64,000 bases of DNA, taken from positions 65,661-129,660 of the forward strand of contig CAAGKD010000094.1 of the NCBI GenBank assembly GCA_900770335.1, written 5' to 3'. Source of the DNA: an uncultured Sutterella sp. GTDB lineage: Bacteria; Pseudomonadota; Gammaproteobacteria; Burkholderiales; Burkholderiaceae_F. The position numbers were made by a program, and so were the translations under genes. Of the stretch, positions 20,314 through 30,655 are shown one piece after another (positions within the stretch are counted from its first letter, which is position 1; each line of letters starts with the position of its first letter). The notes beneath the pieces are model-generated. The model made no database searches. It was not told the DNA's origin and was given only the letters and a program-made list of their open reading frames with translations.

Positions 20314-21102
20314 ATGAAGACGCTTCTCATCGATCTCGGCAACACCGCGCTCAAGTGGGCGCTACTGGGCGACGAGCTCAGTCCGCGCACGGTCGTTCAT
20401 CGCGGGCGGAGCGGCTTCAAGGAGGAACTCTACGCTGAATGGCTCGCTCTGAGGCCGGACCGCGTGCTCGGCTGCACCGTCGCCGCGCCCGATCTGGCGT
20501 TCTCCATCACGAAGTTCTTCAACGAGAACGGGATTCCCTGGAACTGGGTGCGCTCGCAGGCTACGTTCGAGGGCGACGGGCTGACGCTCCGGAACGCCTA
20601 TGACAACCCCATGCAGCTCGGTGCGGACCGCTGGTGCGCCGCGCTCGGGGCGATCGACGTTGCGCCGGGCGAGTCGCTTCTCGTCGTGCAGATGGGAACG
20701 GCGACGACCGCGGACGCGATCCTCTGCGAGGGGCGGGACCGGTACGTCTTCCTGGGCGGGCGCATCGCGCCGGGGCCGGCCCTCGTCAAGCAGTGCCTTG
20801 AGGCGGGGATTCCCTCCCTGCAGGGAGCGCTCGGCCAGTGGCGGGCGTTTCCGACGAACACGCGCGACGCCATCACGACGGGAATCCTCGACCTGCAGGC
20901 GAGTCTCGTGAGGACGGCCCGGGAGGAGCTTCTCCGCCGGGCGGGTACGGGCGGCGTGAAGGTCGTGCTCGCCGGCGGTGCCGCGGGCTTCATTGAGCCG
21001 CGCCTGCGCGAGCTCGTTCCCGAGGGCGTGATGCGCCGCCACAACCTTGTTCTTCTCGGCCTTGCCGCGCAGGCGAGGCACGGCCGGCTTCGGGAGGCGT
21101 GA
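20314..21102 (+). CDS. coaX: type III pantothenate kinase
   Basis: A 262-residue type III pantothenate kinase, catalysing the first step of coenzyme A synthesis. The phosphate-binding motif LLIDLGNTALKW (4-15), the pantothenate-site motif GADRWCAALGA (about 105-115) and MGTATTADAI are present. In the last motif the residue before M-G-T is Gln where many family members have Asp (D-x-G-T). The stop overlaps the next gene's ATG by one base. Confidence 0.94.
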   Translation: MKTLLIDLGNTALKWALLGDELSPRTVVHRGRSGFKEELYAEWLALRPDRVLGCTVAAPDLAFSITKFFNENGIPWNWVRSQATFEGDGLTLRNAYDNPMQLGADRWCAALGAIDVAPGESLLVVQMGTATTADAILCEGRDRYVFLGGRIAPGPALVKQCLEAGIPSLQGALGQWRAFPTNTRDAITTGILDLQASLVRTAREELLRRAGTGGVKVVLAGGAAGFIEPRLRELVPEGVMRRHNLVLLGLAAQARHGRLREA

Positions 21103-21827
21103 TGAGGCTTCTTTTCGCTCTGTCGCTGATCCTTGCCGTTTCGCTCGCGGGACTGCTGCTTCTCCGAAGCGGCGAGCCTCCGGCTCGGGTGATTCCGCAG
21201 AATGCGGAGGTGACGCTCGAGTCCTTCTCCGTTCCGAAGGCCGTGCCCGTCCGGGCCCAGCCTGTCGCGGCTCCGCATCCGGAAGCGCCTGAAGCCGTCC
21301 CGTCCGGGCTCCGGCCGGCCGCTCCGCCCGTCTTCGAGGAGCCCCGCAGCGAGGCGATTCCGCTCGAGGAGGCCGGGTGCCTTCTCTTCGGGCCCGTCGG
21401 CGAGCGGCGGCTGACGAAGCTGCGCGGCCGGCTCGAGCGCACGGGAATGCTCGGCCGCATGCTCATCGAGCGCGACGACAGCGCGCTCAGGACCGTTTAC
21501 GCGGGGCCCTATCCCGCAAGGGCGAAGGCGGCAAAGGCGCTTGCGGACCTCTCCGAGCGCGGCCTTTCCAACGGCGCGCTCATCGATCTCGGCGAGGGGC
21601 GCTGGGGCGTGTGCATCGCCTCGACGCGCAGCCGCGCCACGGCGAACCGTTGGGCTCGGGAGGCCGCGGCCGCCTGGGCGCTCACGAACGTGGTCGTGAG
21701 CGACGCCGACGCGCAGAAGGGCATGCTGAGGCTCGTCTTCCCCGGCCTCACCCCGCAGGAGAGCCGCCGCGTGCGCGAGGCGCTCTCGGGCGCCGAGGGC
21801 GGGACGTTCGAGGCCTGCGGCCGATAG
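21102..21827 (+). CDS. membrane-anchored SPOR-like protein
   Basis: A 241-residue protein with a single N-terminal membrane anchor (about 2-22), a Pro/Ala-rich periplasmic linker (25-85) and a C-terminal globular part. The segment CLLFGPVGERRLTKLRGRL followed by TVYAGPYPARAKAAKAL looks like a diverged SPOR (peptidoglycan-binding) domain; the final 80 residues may form a second alpha-beta repeat. SPOR assignment is by pattern only. It follows birA-coaX, where related genomes often carry a SPOR-domain gene, with GGGAGG just before the ATG. Confidence 0.6.
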   Translation: MRLLFALSLILAVSLAGLLLLRSGEPPARVIPQNAEVTLESFSVPKAVPVRAQPVAAPHPEAPEAVPSGLRPAAPPVFEEPRSEAIPLEEAGCLLFGPVGERRLTKLRGRLERTGMLGRMLIERDDSALRTVYAGPYPARAKAAKALADLSERGLSNGALIDLGEGRWGVCIASTRSRATANRWAREAAAAWALTNVVVSDADAQKGMLRLVFPGLTPQESRRVREALSGAEGGTFEACGR

Positions 21828-21846
21828 CGTCCGCAGGCCCTGCTGC

Positions 21847-22284
21847 TCAGAAGCTGCTCGCGGTCTCCTCGAGACGCGCCGCAAGACGCGGCAGAAGTGC
21901 CGTCATGAGGCGGCGCCGGGCTTCGGTTGTCTCCTTCGGGACGGTCCTCTGACGCGGCCCCCAGGGGCATTCGGGATACCAGCCGTCGTCGCGCCAGCGC
22001 GCGATGAGGTGCCAGTGCAGGTGCGGCACCATGTTGCCGAACTGCGCCCAGTTCATCTTGTCCGGATGGAGCGCTGCGATCATTTCTTCCTCTGCGGCGT
22101 CAAGGAGCGCGCGCAGCTCCGCGCGCCGCTCCGGCGCGAGGGCGCTCATCTCCGGGACGTGGTCGACGGCGACGATCCGGATGAAGGCCGGGAAGTCGTC
22201 GCTTCCCGCGTCGATCGCATAGAAACGGCGGCCTCGCCAGAACGCTCCCTCGGGACGCTTCGCGCAAAGCGGGCATTCGTTCAT
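21847..22284 (-). CDS. HIT-family (histidine triad) protein
   Basis: A 145-residue histidine-triad protein. The active-site motif HLHWHLIAR (about 86-94) is intact, preceded by NWAQFGNMVPH. The N-terminal pair CPLCAKRP hints at a metal or structural site also seen in several proteobacterial HIT proteins. Members hydrolyse nucleotide-phosphoramidate or dinucleoside polyphosphate bonds; the substrate here is unknown. It is the last gene of the long minus-strand run starting at mreB. Confidence 0.88.
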   Translation of the reverse strand: MNECPLCAKRPEGAFWRGRRFYAIDAGSDDFPAFIRIVAVDHVPEMSALAPERRAELRALLDAAEEEMIAALHPDKMNWAQFGNMVPHLHWHLIARWRDDGWYPECPWGPRQRTVPKETTEARRRLMTALLPRLAARLEETASSF

Positions 22285-22305
22285 CTCGTTCTCCTCCCGT
22301 TCGGA

Positions 22306-22521
22306 TCAGTCGGCGAGCCGGATCCGGCCTTCCTCGTCCTCGACGATCCGGTAGTCCCACTTCTTGCGGCCGGACATGTCCTCAAGCCAGGCCGCGAGGG
22401 GCTCGCCAAGGTCGTCGAGCATGTAGTTGATGTAGTTCTCGGCCTCAAAGGGCGTGGCGAAGTTGTCCTCCTCGCCGTCGCTCCAGCGGACGATCACCTG
22501 CGTGACGCAGTCGCGGCGCAT
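22306..22521 (-). CDS. small acidic hypothetical protein
   Basis: A 71-residue acidic protein of unrecognised family. It begins MRRDCVTQVIVRWSDGEED and ends with a beta-rich stretch (KKWDYRIVEDEEGRIRLAD). GGAGG lies nine bases upstream of the ATG, and the gene starts 4 bases after the M20 peptidase stop and ends 21 bases before the HIT gene, so co-transcription and coding status are well supported. No signal peptide or membrane segment. Function unknown. Confidence 0.72.
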   Translation of the reverse strand: MRRDCVTQVIVRWSDGEEDNFATPFEAENYINYMLDDLGEPLAAWLEDMSGRKKWDYRIVEDEEGRIRLAD

Positions 22522-22525
22522 GTCT

Positions 22526-23938
22526 TCAGTCCTCCTTCGGGTCCGAGGGAACCGCGGCGATGATGCGCGCGAGCGCCTCGGTGAGGCGCTCGACGTACTC
22601 GAGCGGCAGCGACTCGTCGGGCGCATGGGCGTTCTCCGCGGCGCCCAGGACGCCGGTGTTGAGGAAGGACGCGTGCGGAAAGGCGTTCGAGAAGTCCTTC
22701 ATCGTGCCGATCGTGGCGCCCTCGAAGCAGAACTCGAAGGGATTGCCCCAGAGCGCCTCGCTCGCCTCGCGGGCCGCGCGCTCGAGCCAGGGCGCGAGCG
22801 CGGGAGCCTCGAAGCCGGCTTCGGCGTGCTCGTCCCAGACGGTGACGTGCGCCCTCGAGGGAACGTTCTCCGTCACGGCCCGGACAGCCGCGGCGAGCGC
22901 CGCCTTCGGATCCACCCGGGGCGGAATGCGGAAGGAGAGCGCGAGGGTCGTGCTCGCGCGCAGAAGCGCGCTCGCCTCGCTCGTCGGGGGCAGGCCGTCG
23001 GCGCCGAGAATCGAGAGCGAGGGCTCCCAGGTGTTGCGGCGGACGGCTCCGGCCGGATCGAACACGCGCGGCTCGGTGTCGCCGGCGAAGGGGAAGTCGA
23101 TGATGCTCCAGCCGAGAATGGACGCGCACCGGTCGAACGAGGCCTCGAGCTCGGCGGGGATGGCGGTGTGGAACTCAGGAAGCTTCACGCGGCCCGTGGC
23201 GGGGTCCTCGAGCCGGTCAAGAAGCTCCCGCATGACGGCGAACGAGCTCGGGACGATGCCGCTCGAGATGCCCGAGTGCACGGGGCGTTCGAGCACCTCG
23301 ACGCGCAGCTTGAAGCAGACGACGCCGCGCAGGCTGCGCGTGAGCCAGAGCCGGTCGTAGTCGCAGACGCCGAGGTCGAGGATGCCGAGCACGCAGGGGT
23401 CGCCCGCGCGCGGAGCGATCTCCGAGAGGTACGCGCTGAGATCCTTCGAGCCGGATTCCTCGTCGGACTCGAAGAAGCCCGTGATGCGCGGATGGGGCGT
23501 TCCAACGGCCTCGAGCGCCTTCACCGCGGTGAGTGCGCTGTAGAAACTGTAGCCGTCGTCCGAGGCGCCGCGTCCGTAGAGGCGCCCGTCCCGAACGACC
23601 GGCGTCCAGGGGCCGAGCCCTTCGGACCAGCCCTCGGTCTCGGGCTGCTTGTCAAAGTGTCCGTAGAAGAACACGGGGCGCCCCGAGTGGCCGCCCGTCG
23701 CCGGCAGATCGATGAAGAGGGCCGGCGTCACGCCCGGGCGGGAGAGCACGTCGAACGTCCCCGCGGGGAAGCGCTCGCGCCCCCAGCGGGCGGCCTCCTC
23801 GATCGCACGCAGCAGAAAGCCGCTGCGCTCCCAGTCGGCGTCGAAGGCCGAGCTCTTCGCGGGGATTCTGATGAAGGCCTTGAGCGCGTCGAGCGTTTCG
23901 CCGCGCCAGGCCTGGCGGATGTATTCCTGAATGGTCAT
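22526..23938 (-). CDS. M20-family metallopeptidase
   Basis: A 470-residue M20 zinc peptidase, probably a cytoplasmic dipeptidase or carboxypeptidase. Zinc-ligand and catalytic motifs are in order: FFYGHFDKQPE near residue 92, GRGASDDGYS near 125, ESDEESGSKD near 160, and LDLGVCDYD near 190. A dimerisation domain follows (about 205-350). The substrate cannot be read from sequence. The gene lies 46 bases downstream of rlpA. Confidence 0.9.
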   Translation of the reverse strand: MTIQEYIRQAWRGETLDALKAFIRIPAKSSAFDADWERSGFLLRAIEEAARWGRERFPAGTFDVLSRPGVTPALFIDLPATGGHSGRPVFFYGHFDKQPETEGWSEGLGPWTPVVRDGRLYGRGASDDGYSFYSALTAVKALEAVGTPHPRITGFFESDEESGSKDLSAYLSEIAPRAGDPCVLGILDLGVCDYDRLWLTRSLRGVVCFKLRVEVLERPVHSGISSGIVPSSFAVMRELLDRLEDPATGRVKLPEFHTAIPAELEASFDRCASILGWSIIDFPFAGDTEPRVFDPAGAVRRNTWEPSLSILGADGLPPTSEASALLRASTTLALSFRIPPRVDPKAALAAAVRAVTENVPSRAHVTVWDEHAEAGFEAPALAPWLERAAREASEALWGNPFEFCFEGATIGTMKDFSNAFPHASFLNTGVLGAAENAHAPDESLPLEYVERLTEALARIIAAVPSDPKED

Positions 23939-23984
23939 GATCTCTTTGTCCGATGGGCGCGCGGCGTCCGCGCGCGAGAGAAAG

Positions 23985-24854
23985 CTACTTTGCGATGGAG
24001 AACGCGTTCACGCCGAGCGTCGCGCCGATGCTCTTCGCGCTCTCGGCGGCTGCCGCGCGCGAGAGGCCGCTGCCGGCGATGATGCGCCAGAGCGCACCGT
24101 CGCGCACGATGCGCACCGTCTGGCTTGAGTCGGCCGCGGCGAGCACGGCCTGCGCATGCGCGGCGAAGGCGCGCGCGTTGGACTCGAGCGAGAAGGAGCC
24201 GATCTGCACGCCCCAGCCCGCGGCGGCCGCGCTGATGCCGGCGTTCTTCGCGGGAGCGGTCCATGAGGGCTGCGTCACGGGCGTCGAGGAGGTCTCGCCC
24301 GCAGAGGCCTTCCAGGATCCCGAGCGGATCTCGTCCCAGGTGAGGCGCGTCACCTCGACCTGCGCGGTGCCCGCGCTCGAGTAGCCGAGCGTCTTGGCCG
24401 CGGCGTACGAGAGGTCGATGATCCGGCCGTGCAGGAAGGGGCCGCGGTCGTTGATGCGCACGATGATCGTCTTCCCGTTGCTGAGGTTGCGCACCTTCGC
24501 GTAGGAGGGCAGGGGCATCGTCGGGTGCGCCGCCGTGGGCTTGTACATGTCGTACGTCTCGCCGATCGAGGTCTTCTTGCCGTGGAACTGCTTGCCGTAC
24601 CAGGAGGCGACGCCGCGCTGGCGCAGAGGCGAGTCGGTCGTCATCGGCGTGTAGCGCGATCCGAGCACCGTGTAGGGCTTGTTGGCGGCGCTCCGGAAGG
24701 CCTCCACGCGCGGCACGGCGTTCTCCGCGGCGGAGCCGGTGAAGACGGCGGGCGGACCGTCGTTGTCGTAGTAGGGCGTGTGCGTGCTGCAGCCCGAGAG
24801 AAGGGTGGCGACGGCCGCGGCGAGGAGGGCGGCGGAGAGCTTCAGGCGCTTCAT
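23985..24854 (-). CDS. rlpA: septal ring lytic transglycosylase RlpA family lipoprotein
   Basis: A 289-residue lipoprotein with lipobox LSGC (Cys22). The double-psi beta-barrel domain carries GVASWYGKQFHGKKTS, the catalytic Glu in GETYDMY, and NDRGPFLHGRIIDLSY with the paired Asp, so activity on naked glycan strands is likely. A C-terminal SPOR domain (about 215-289) should target it to division sites. It follows rodA by 10 bases in the elongasome cluster. Confidence 0.93.
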   Translation of the reverse strand: MKRLKLSAALLAAAVATLLSGCSTHTPYYDNDGPPAVFTGSAAENAVPRVEAFRSAANKPYTVLGSRYTPMTTDSPLRQRGVASWYGKQFHGKKTSIGETYDMYKPTAAHPTMPLPSYAKVRNLSNGKTIIVRINDRGPFLHGRIIDLSYAAAKTLGYSSAGTAQVEVTRLTWDEIRSGSWKASAGETSSTPVTQPSWTAPAKNAGISAAAAGWGVQIGSFSLESNARAFAAHAQAVLAAADSSQTVRIVRDGALWRIIAGSGLSRAAAAESAKSIGATLGVNAFSIAK

Positions 24855-24864
24855 GTTGTGCGGG

Positions 24865-25977
24865 CTAGTCCTTCGATTCCGCGGAGATGGCGAGCAGAAT
24901 TCCCGTTGACGTGCCGAGGATCAGGAGCGCCGTGCCGCCGTAGCTCATAAAGGGCAGGGGCACGCCCACGACGGGAAGGATTCCGCTCACCATGCCGATG
25001 TTGACGAACGTGTAGGTGAAGAAGATTACGCCGATCGAGCCCGCGAGGAGCCTCGCGAAGCGCGTGGGGGCGCCTGCGGCGATGTAGAAGCTCCGGGCGA
25101 TGAGCGCAAGGTAGAGCAGGAGCAAGAGCGCCGCGCCCACGAAGCCGAACTCCTCGCCGAAGACCGCGAAGATGAAGTCCGACGTGCGCTCGGGGATGAA
25201 GTCGAGATGCGCCTGCGTGCCCTCCATCCAGCCCTTGCCCGTGACGCCGCCCGAGCCGATGGCGATGAGCGCCTGCAGGATGTGGAAGCCCTTTCCGAGC
25301 GGATCGAGCGTCGGGTCGAGCAGCGTGAGCACGCGCTCGCGCTGGTAGTCGTGCATGAAGGTCCAGAGCAGCGGCATCGAGAGCACGAGCGCTCCGGAGC
25401 AGAGGGCGACGATGCGCGCGCTCACGCCCGCGAAGAAGATGACCGAAAGCCCTGCGATCGAGACGAGGGTCGCCGTGCCGAGGTCGGGCTGCTTGAGGAT
25501 GAAGCCCGCCGGAATCAGCAGCAGCCCCAGGGCGGCGGCGTGGTCCCAGGCGGAGAGCGCTTCGCCGCGCTTCCAGTAGTACCAGGCGAGCATCATCGGC
25601 ACGGCGAGCTTCATGATCTCCGAGGGCTGGATGCGCACGCCCACGTTGAGCCAGCGCGTCGCTCCCTTGACGGTGACGCCGAAGAGCGCCGTGGCGAGCA
25701 GGAGCAGGCAGCCTATGACGAAGCAGGGCACGGAGATGCGCCGGATCCAGCGCACGGGCACGAGCGCCGTGGCGAACATCGCGCCGGCCGCGACGATGAG
25801 GTTGCGCACCTGGTCCTCGATGCGCCAGGGGAAGGAGTATCCCGCCGAGAAGAGCGTGATGAAGCCCACCGTGACGAGGCACATCACGATGGCGAGGAGC
25901 ATGAGGTCAAGGCGCAGGATGCGCGAGATGAGCCATCCGCCCGCGATGCGCAGCATGCGCTCAAGCTCTCCTATCAT
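24865..25977 (-). CDS. rodA: rod-shape peptidoglycan polymerase RodA
   Basis: A 370-residue SEDS glycosyltransferase with about ten membrane segments. RodA polymerises lipid II glycan strands for side-wall growth with PBP2. The conserved extracellular loop region IGSGGVTGKGWMEGTQ, FIPERTSDFIFAVFGEE and the C-terminal MSYGGTALL are visible. Its ATG overlaps the mrdA stop by four bases, so the two partners are translationally coupled. Confidence 0.96.
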   Translation of the reverse strand: MIGELERMLRIAGGWLISRILRLDLMLLAIVMCLVTVGFITLFSAGYSFPWRIEDQVRNLIVAAGAMFATALVPVRWIRRISVPCFVIGCLLLLATALFGVTVKGATRWLNVGVRIQPSEIMKLAVPMMLAWYYWKRGEALSAWDHAAALGLLLIPAGFILKQPDLGTATLVSIAGLSVIFFAGVSARIVALCSGALVLSMPLLWTFMHDYQRERVLTLLDPTLDPLGKGFHILQALIAIGSGGVTGKGWMEGTQAHLDFIPERTSDFIFAVFGEEFGFVGAALLLLLYLALIARSFYIAAGAPTRFARLLAGSIGVIFFTYTFVNIGMVSGILPVVGVPLPFMSYGGTALLILGTSTGILLAISAESKD

Positions 25978-27926
25978 CTTCCTCCTCCCGCGCTTCTCGC
26001 CGGGCGCTGGCGCTTCGCGTCGATGAGCGTGACGCCCTTCGGGGGCGCGAGCCCGAGCGCGTTCTCGCCCGTGAGCCAGTAGTCCATCATCTCGCGCGCG
26101 ACCGGGGCGGCGGCCTTCGCGCCGAAGCCGCCGTTCTCGACGAGCACCGCCAGGGCGATCCTCGGATTGCGCGCGGGCGCGAAGGCGATGAAGAGCGCGT
26201 GGTCATGGAGCCTGCGCGAGAGCTTCTTCGCGTCATATTTGGCGTCCTGCGCGATGCCGACGACCTGGGCCGTTCCGGTCTTGCCCGCGACGCTGTAAGG
26301 AGCGTCGGCGAAGATCGAGCGGGCCGTGCCCGTACGCGTCACGTCGGTCATGCCCGCCGTGACCACCTCGATGCTCGAGGGCTTGAGCGGAATCGCTCCC
26401 GTCGATTCAGTGAAGAGCCGCTCCTCCTCGCCCGTCATCGGGTTCTCGATGCTCTTGACGAGGTGCGGCGTCATGATTTTTCCCCGGTTGGCCAGGGTCG
26501 CCGTGGCATGCGCGAGCTGCAGGAGCGTGAAGGCGTTGTAGCCCTGTCCGATGCCGAGCGAGGGCGTGTCGCCGAGCACCCAGGGCTTGCCGAAGCGCTT
26601 CTCCTTCCATTCGCGGCTCGGCAGGATGCCGGTCTGCTCGCCGACGAGATCGATGCCGGTGCGGTCGCCGAACTTCCACTGCGCCATGAAGTCATGGATG
26701 CCGTCGACGCCGATGCGCGTGGAGAGCCAGTAGTAGTAGATGTCCGAGGAGACGGCGATCGACTTGCGCAGGTTGAGCGGCCCCTTGGGCGAGCCCGTAA
26801 CGTCGCGGAACCTGTGGTTGCCGACCTGGAAGACGCCGGTGTCGTTGAGGATGTAGTCGGCCGTCACCGCGCCGGTCTCGAGGCCTGCGAGCGCCATGAA
26901 GGGTTTGTAGGTCGAGCCGATCGGATAGAGCCCGCGCATGGCGCGGTTGAGCAGGGGCTTCTCGGGCGAGGTGTTCAGGAAGTTCCACGACTCCGGATCG
27001 ATGCCGCCCGGGAAGAGGTTGAGGTCGTAGGTCGGCATCGACGCGAAGGCGAGGATCTCGCCCGTCCTGGGCTCGATCGCGATCACGGCGCCTGTTCGGC
27101 CGGCCATGGCGTGCTCGGCGACGCGCTGCAGGCTGAGGTCCACCGAGAGGCGCAGGTTTCGGCCCGGTGTGGCCGGGACGACCTCGAGCGTGCGCACCGA
27201 GCGGCCGTCCGCAGTAACCTCGAAGGTCTCGCGGCCCGGCGTGCCGTGAAGAACCGTCTCGTAGCTGCGCTCGACGCCGACCTTGCCGATCTCGCGCTCG
27301 CCCTGGTAGAGTGCGAGCATCCCCTCGGACTCGATGCGCTTTCTGTCGCCCGCCGAGAGCGATCCGACGTAGCCGATGAAGTGGCTTCCGACGGCCTGCT
27401 GCGGATAGATGCGATGCTCGCGCTGGTTGACGTCCACGCCCTGGAAGCGCCAGCGCTGGGAGAGAAAGCGCGCGACCTCCTCCTCGGAGAGCTCCATGCG
27501 GATGGGAATACCGTCGTAGCGGTTGAGGTCCTCGCGCAGCCGACGGAAGCGCCGGCGGTCCGCCTGGGTGATCTCGACGACCTTGCCGAGCCGGTCCATG
27601 AGCCGGTCAAGGGGTTCGGCGGTCTGATCGATCGTGATCTCGAGCGCCCAGCTCAGGCGGTTGCCGGCGAGCAGCGTCCCGTTGCGGTCGAAGATGAGGC
27701 CGCGCGAGCCCTGGTTCGTCGTCGTGACCGTGCGGTTCTGCTCGGCCTTCTGCTGATAGGCGTCCTGCTTGACGACCTGCAGCCATCCGAGCCGCAGCGC
27801 GAGGATGAGAAAGCAGAGCATGACGAGGCAGAAGGCGAAGCCCAGGCGCCGCCTGAAGCCGCCGACGTCCGCGTCCTCTTCCTTGAAGTCGAGGGATTCG
27901 AGCGCCATCCGGATCGTCCCCTGCAA
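25974..27926 (-). CDS. mrdA: peptidoglycan D,D-transpeptidase PBP2 (MrdA)
   Basis: A 650-residue class B penicillin-binding protein. One N-terminal membrane segment (about 27-47) precedes a pedestal domain and the transpeptidase domain. All catalytic motifs are intact: SxxK in GSTYKP near residue 336, SxN as SSD near 394, and KTG in AGKTGTAQ near 548. It cross-links side-wall peptidoglycan together with RodA. It starts 7 bases after mreD. Confidence 0.96.
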   Translation of the reverse strand: MQGTIRMALESLDFKEEDADVGGFRRRLGFAFCLVMLCFLILALRLGWLQVVKQDAYQQKAEQNRTVTTTNQGSRGLIFDRNGTLLAGNRLSWALEITIDQTAEPLDRLMDRLGKVVEITQADRRRFRRLREDLNRYDGIPIRMELSEEEVARFLSQRWRFQGVDVNQREHRIYPQQAVGSHFIGYVGSLSAGDRKRIESEGMLALYQGEREIGKVGVERSYETVLHGTPGRETFEVTADGRSVRTLEVVPATPGRNLRLSVDLSLQRVAEHAMAGRTGAVIAIEPRTGEILAFASMPTYDLNLFPGGIDPESWNFLNTSPEKPLLNRAMRGLYPIGSTYKPFMALAGLETGAVTADYILNDTGVFQVGNHRFRDVTGSPKGPLNLRKSIAVSSDIYYYWLSTRIGVDGIHDFMAQWKFGDRTGIDLVGEQTGILPSREWKEKRFGKPWVLGDTPSLGIGQGYNAFTLLQLAHATATLANRGKIMTPHLVKSIENPMTGEEERLFTESTGAIPLKPSSIEVVTAGMTDVTRTGTARSIFADAPYSVAGKTGTAQVVGIAQDAKYDAKKLSRRLHDHALFIAFAPARNPRIALAVLVENGGFGAKAAAPVAREMMDYWLTGENALGLAPPKGVTLIDAKRQRPARSAGGGR

Positions 27927-27933
27927 CGCGCGG

Positions 27934-28455
27934 TCAGAGCGCTGCGTCCGCGCGCGAGCGCGGCCGCAGCACGCGGATCCAGAGCGGCCAGGCGAGCGCG
28001 CCGGCGAGGCTGCTCAGGAACCACTCCCAGCCCGGCCAGAGGCCGTCGAACCACAGGCGCGCGAGCATCACGAGGACCTGCGAGAAGACGAGGATCGGCA
28101 GGATGTGCAGCGCCTGGCCGGCCGGACCGAAGAGTGGCAGGCGGCGCGACAGGACCGTCGTCAGGTAGCAGATCGTGACGTAGGCGAGGGCGTGCTGGCC
28201 GAGGACGGCGCCGTTGATCGCGTCCATGAGGATGCCGCAGACGAAGGCCGCGGCCATGCCGGAGCTCTCGGGCTGGCGGAGCGTCCAGAAGATGATCGTG
28301 AGCGAGAGGAAGCTCGGCGCCCAGAAGAACTCCGAGGTTGCGATGTTGAGCGCCATCGACGCGGCGAACGTGAGCGCGACCCACGAGCCCGGAGACGCGT
28401 GCTCGATGCGGGCGGCCTCCTCGGGATCGGGCAGGCGGATGTCCTTTTCGGTCAT
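27934..28455 (-). CDS. mreD: rod shape-determining protein MreD
   Basis: A 173-residue integral membrane protein with about five hydrophobic segments after a polar 20-residue N terminus, in the usual MreD length range. Segments such as GILMDAINGAVLGQHALAY are typical. MreD links MreC and MreB to the wall synthesis machinery. Its ATG overlaps the mreC stop by four bases. Confidence 0.92.
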   Translation of the reverse strand: MTEKDIRLPDPEEAARIEHASPGSWVALTFAASMALNIATSEFFWAPSFLSLTIIFWTLRQPESSGMAAAFVCGILMDAINGAVLGQHALAYVTICYLTTVLSRRLPLFGPAGQALHILPILVFSQVLVMLARLWFDGLWPGWEWFLSSLAGALAWPLWIRVLRPRSRADAAL

Positions 28456-29345
28456 CGACGGGACCTCCTCTCGAAGCGCGAGGGCGAGGGCGTGTCATCG
28501 AGCGCCTGCGCGGGGGCCGGATCGGCGAGCACGACCGTCGCGAAGTCGACGTTCTCGATGTCCGCGGCGAGCGCGGCCGAGACGGTTTGGTAGGGCTCGC
28601 CCTGGCGGTAGCCCGAGTCGGTCACGCGCGCGGCGAGCACCTCGCGCGGAAAGACGTTGTCCAGACCCGACGTGATGAGCTCGTCGCCGGCGCGGACGTC
28701 CTGCGAGGGCGACACGAAGAGCACCGAGAGCGCGTCGCCGCCCGTTCCGGCGAGCACGTGGAAGGTGCCGGTGCGGCGGTTGATGACGGGCAGGCGAATC
28801 GTGTGGTCCGTGAGTAGCGTCACCTCCGAGAGGCGGTTGACGACGCGCGAGACCTGGCCGAGGACGCCGAAGGGGCCGATGACGGGCATGCCGACGCGAA
28901 CGCCTTCGTTGGCGCCCACGTTGATCTGGATGCGGCGCGAGAAGGGGTCGGCGATGCGCCCGATCACCTCTCCGGTGACGGTCTTGCTTGACGAGCGCGC
29001 GACGGCGTTGACGAGGCTGCGCAGCTCGTCGTTCTCCTGCTGAATGCCGGCGAGCCGGGCGGCCTGCAGCTGCAGGAGCTGGTTCTCGGTGGAGAGCCGC
29101 TGCACCTCCTCGTTGAGGCGGCGCTTGCTCATGAAGTATCCCTCGCCCTTGCCGAGGAGGCTCCCGGGCAGGTGTATGAGCTCGACCACGGGCGAGGTGA
29201 AGCTCACGATGGTGCTTCTGAGGTCGTCGAGCGCGCGCAGGCGTCCGTCGACGAGCATCGCCGTGAGCGAAAGCATCAGAAAAAAGAGGAAGCGCGCCTT
29301 CGCGGACACGCCCTGGCGAAACAGCGGAGGAGGTCCGTAGGCCAT
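28452..29345 (-). CDS. mreC: cell shape-determining protein MreC
   Basis: A 297-residue MreC: one membrane anchor (about 17-35), a coiled-coil (about 65-110, LNEEVQRLSTENQLLQLQ and following) and the paired beta-barrel periplasmic domain with VGANEGVRVGMPVIGPFGVLGQ split across two strands, and ELITSGLDNVFPREV. The tail is basic (RFERRSRR). MreC scaffolds PBP2 and RodA. It begins 19 bases after mreB. Confidence 0.95.
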   Translation of the reverse strand: MAYGPPPLFRQGVSAKARFLFFLMLSLTAMLVDGRLRALDDLRSTIVSFTSPVVELIHLPGSLLGKGEGYFMSKRRLNEEVQRLSTENQLLQLQAARLAGIQQENDELRSLVNAVARSSSKTVTGEVIGRIADPFSRRIQINVGANEGVRVGMPVIGPFGVLGQVSRVVNRLSEVTLLTDHTIRLPVINRRTGTFHVLAGTGGDALSVLFVSPSQDVRAGDELITSGLDNVFPREVLAARVTDSGYRQGEPYQTVSAALAADIENVDFATVVLADPAPAQALDDTPSPSRFERRSRR

Positions 29346-29364
29346 CTCAAGCGAGCCTGCGGCG

Positions 29365-30459
<1,095 letters not shown>

Positions 30460-30655
30460 TCATTCCGGGCGGCCCGCGTCGGGACGGAATGAAGGCATGC
30501 ATAACCTGCCAATGATAAACTAACCGCCTACTTTCAAAGGGGAGGGAGCAGCGCGCGCGCAATGAATCCTCGTGAAGGATTGTTACGGAAAATTTTCGCT
30601 TCCGGACCGCCTCCCGCACCCTCTTTCCGAACCCTTTTTTCCCGAAGACGTCACT

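Noticed and set aside
20314..21102. Gln in place of Asp in the coaX D-x-G-T motif as evidence of an inactive kinase
   Set aside because: As I recall, other betaproteobacterial CoaX proteins also lack this Asp, and the remaining motifs are intact, so it is probably a lineage variant.
22454..24082. 542-codon open frame antisense to the M20 peptidase
   Set aside because: Low-complexity composition and no ribosome-binding site; the opposite strand encodes a conserved enzyme.
26199..28178. 659-codon open frame antisense to mrdA
   Set aside because: Shadow of PBP2, which has all catalytic motifs in the other frame.
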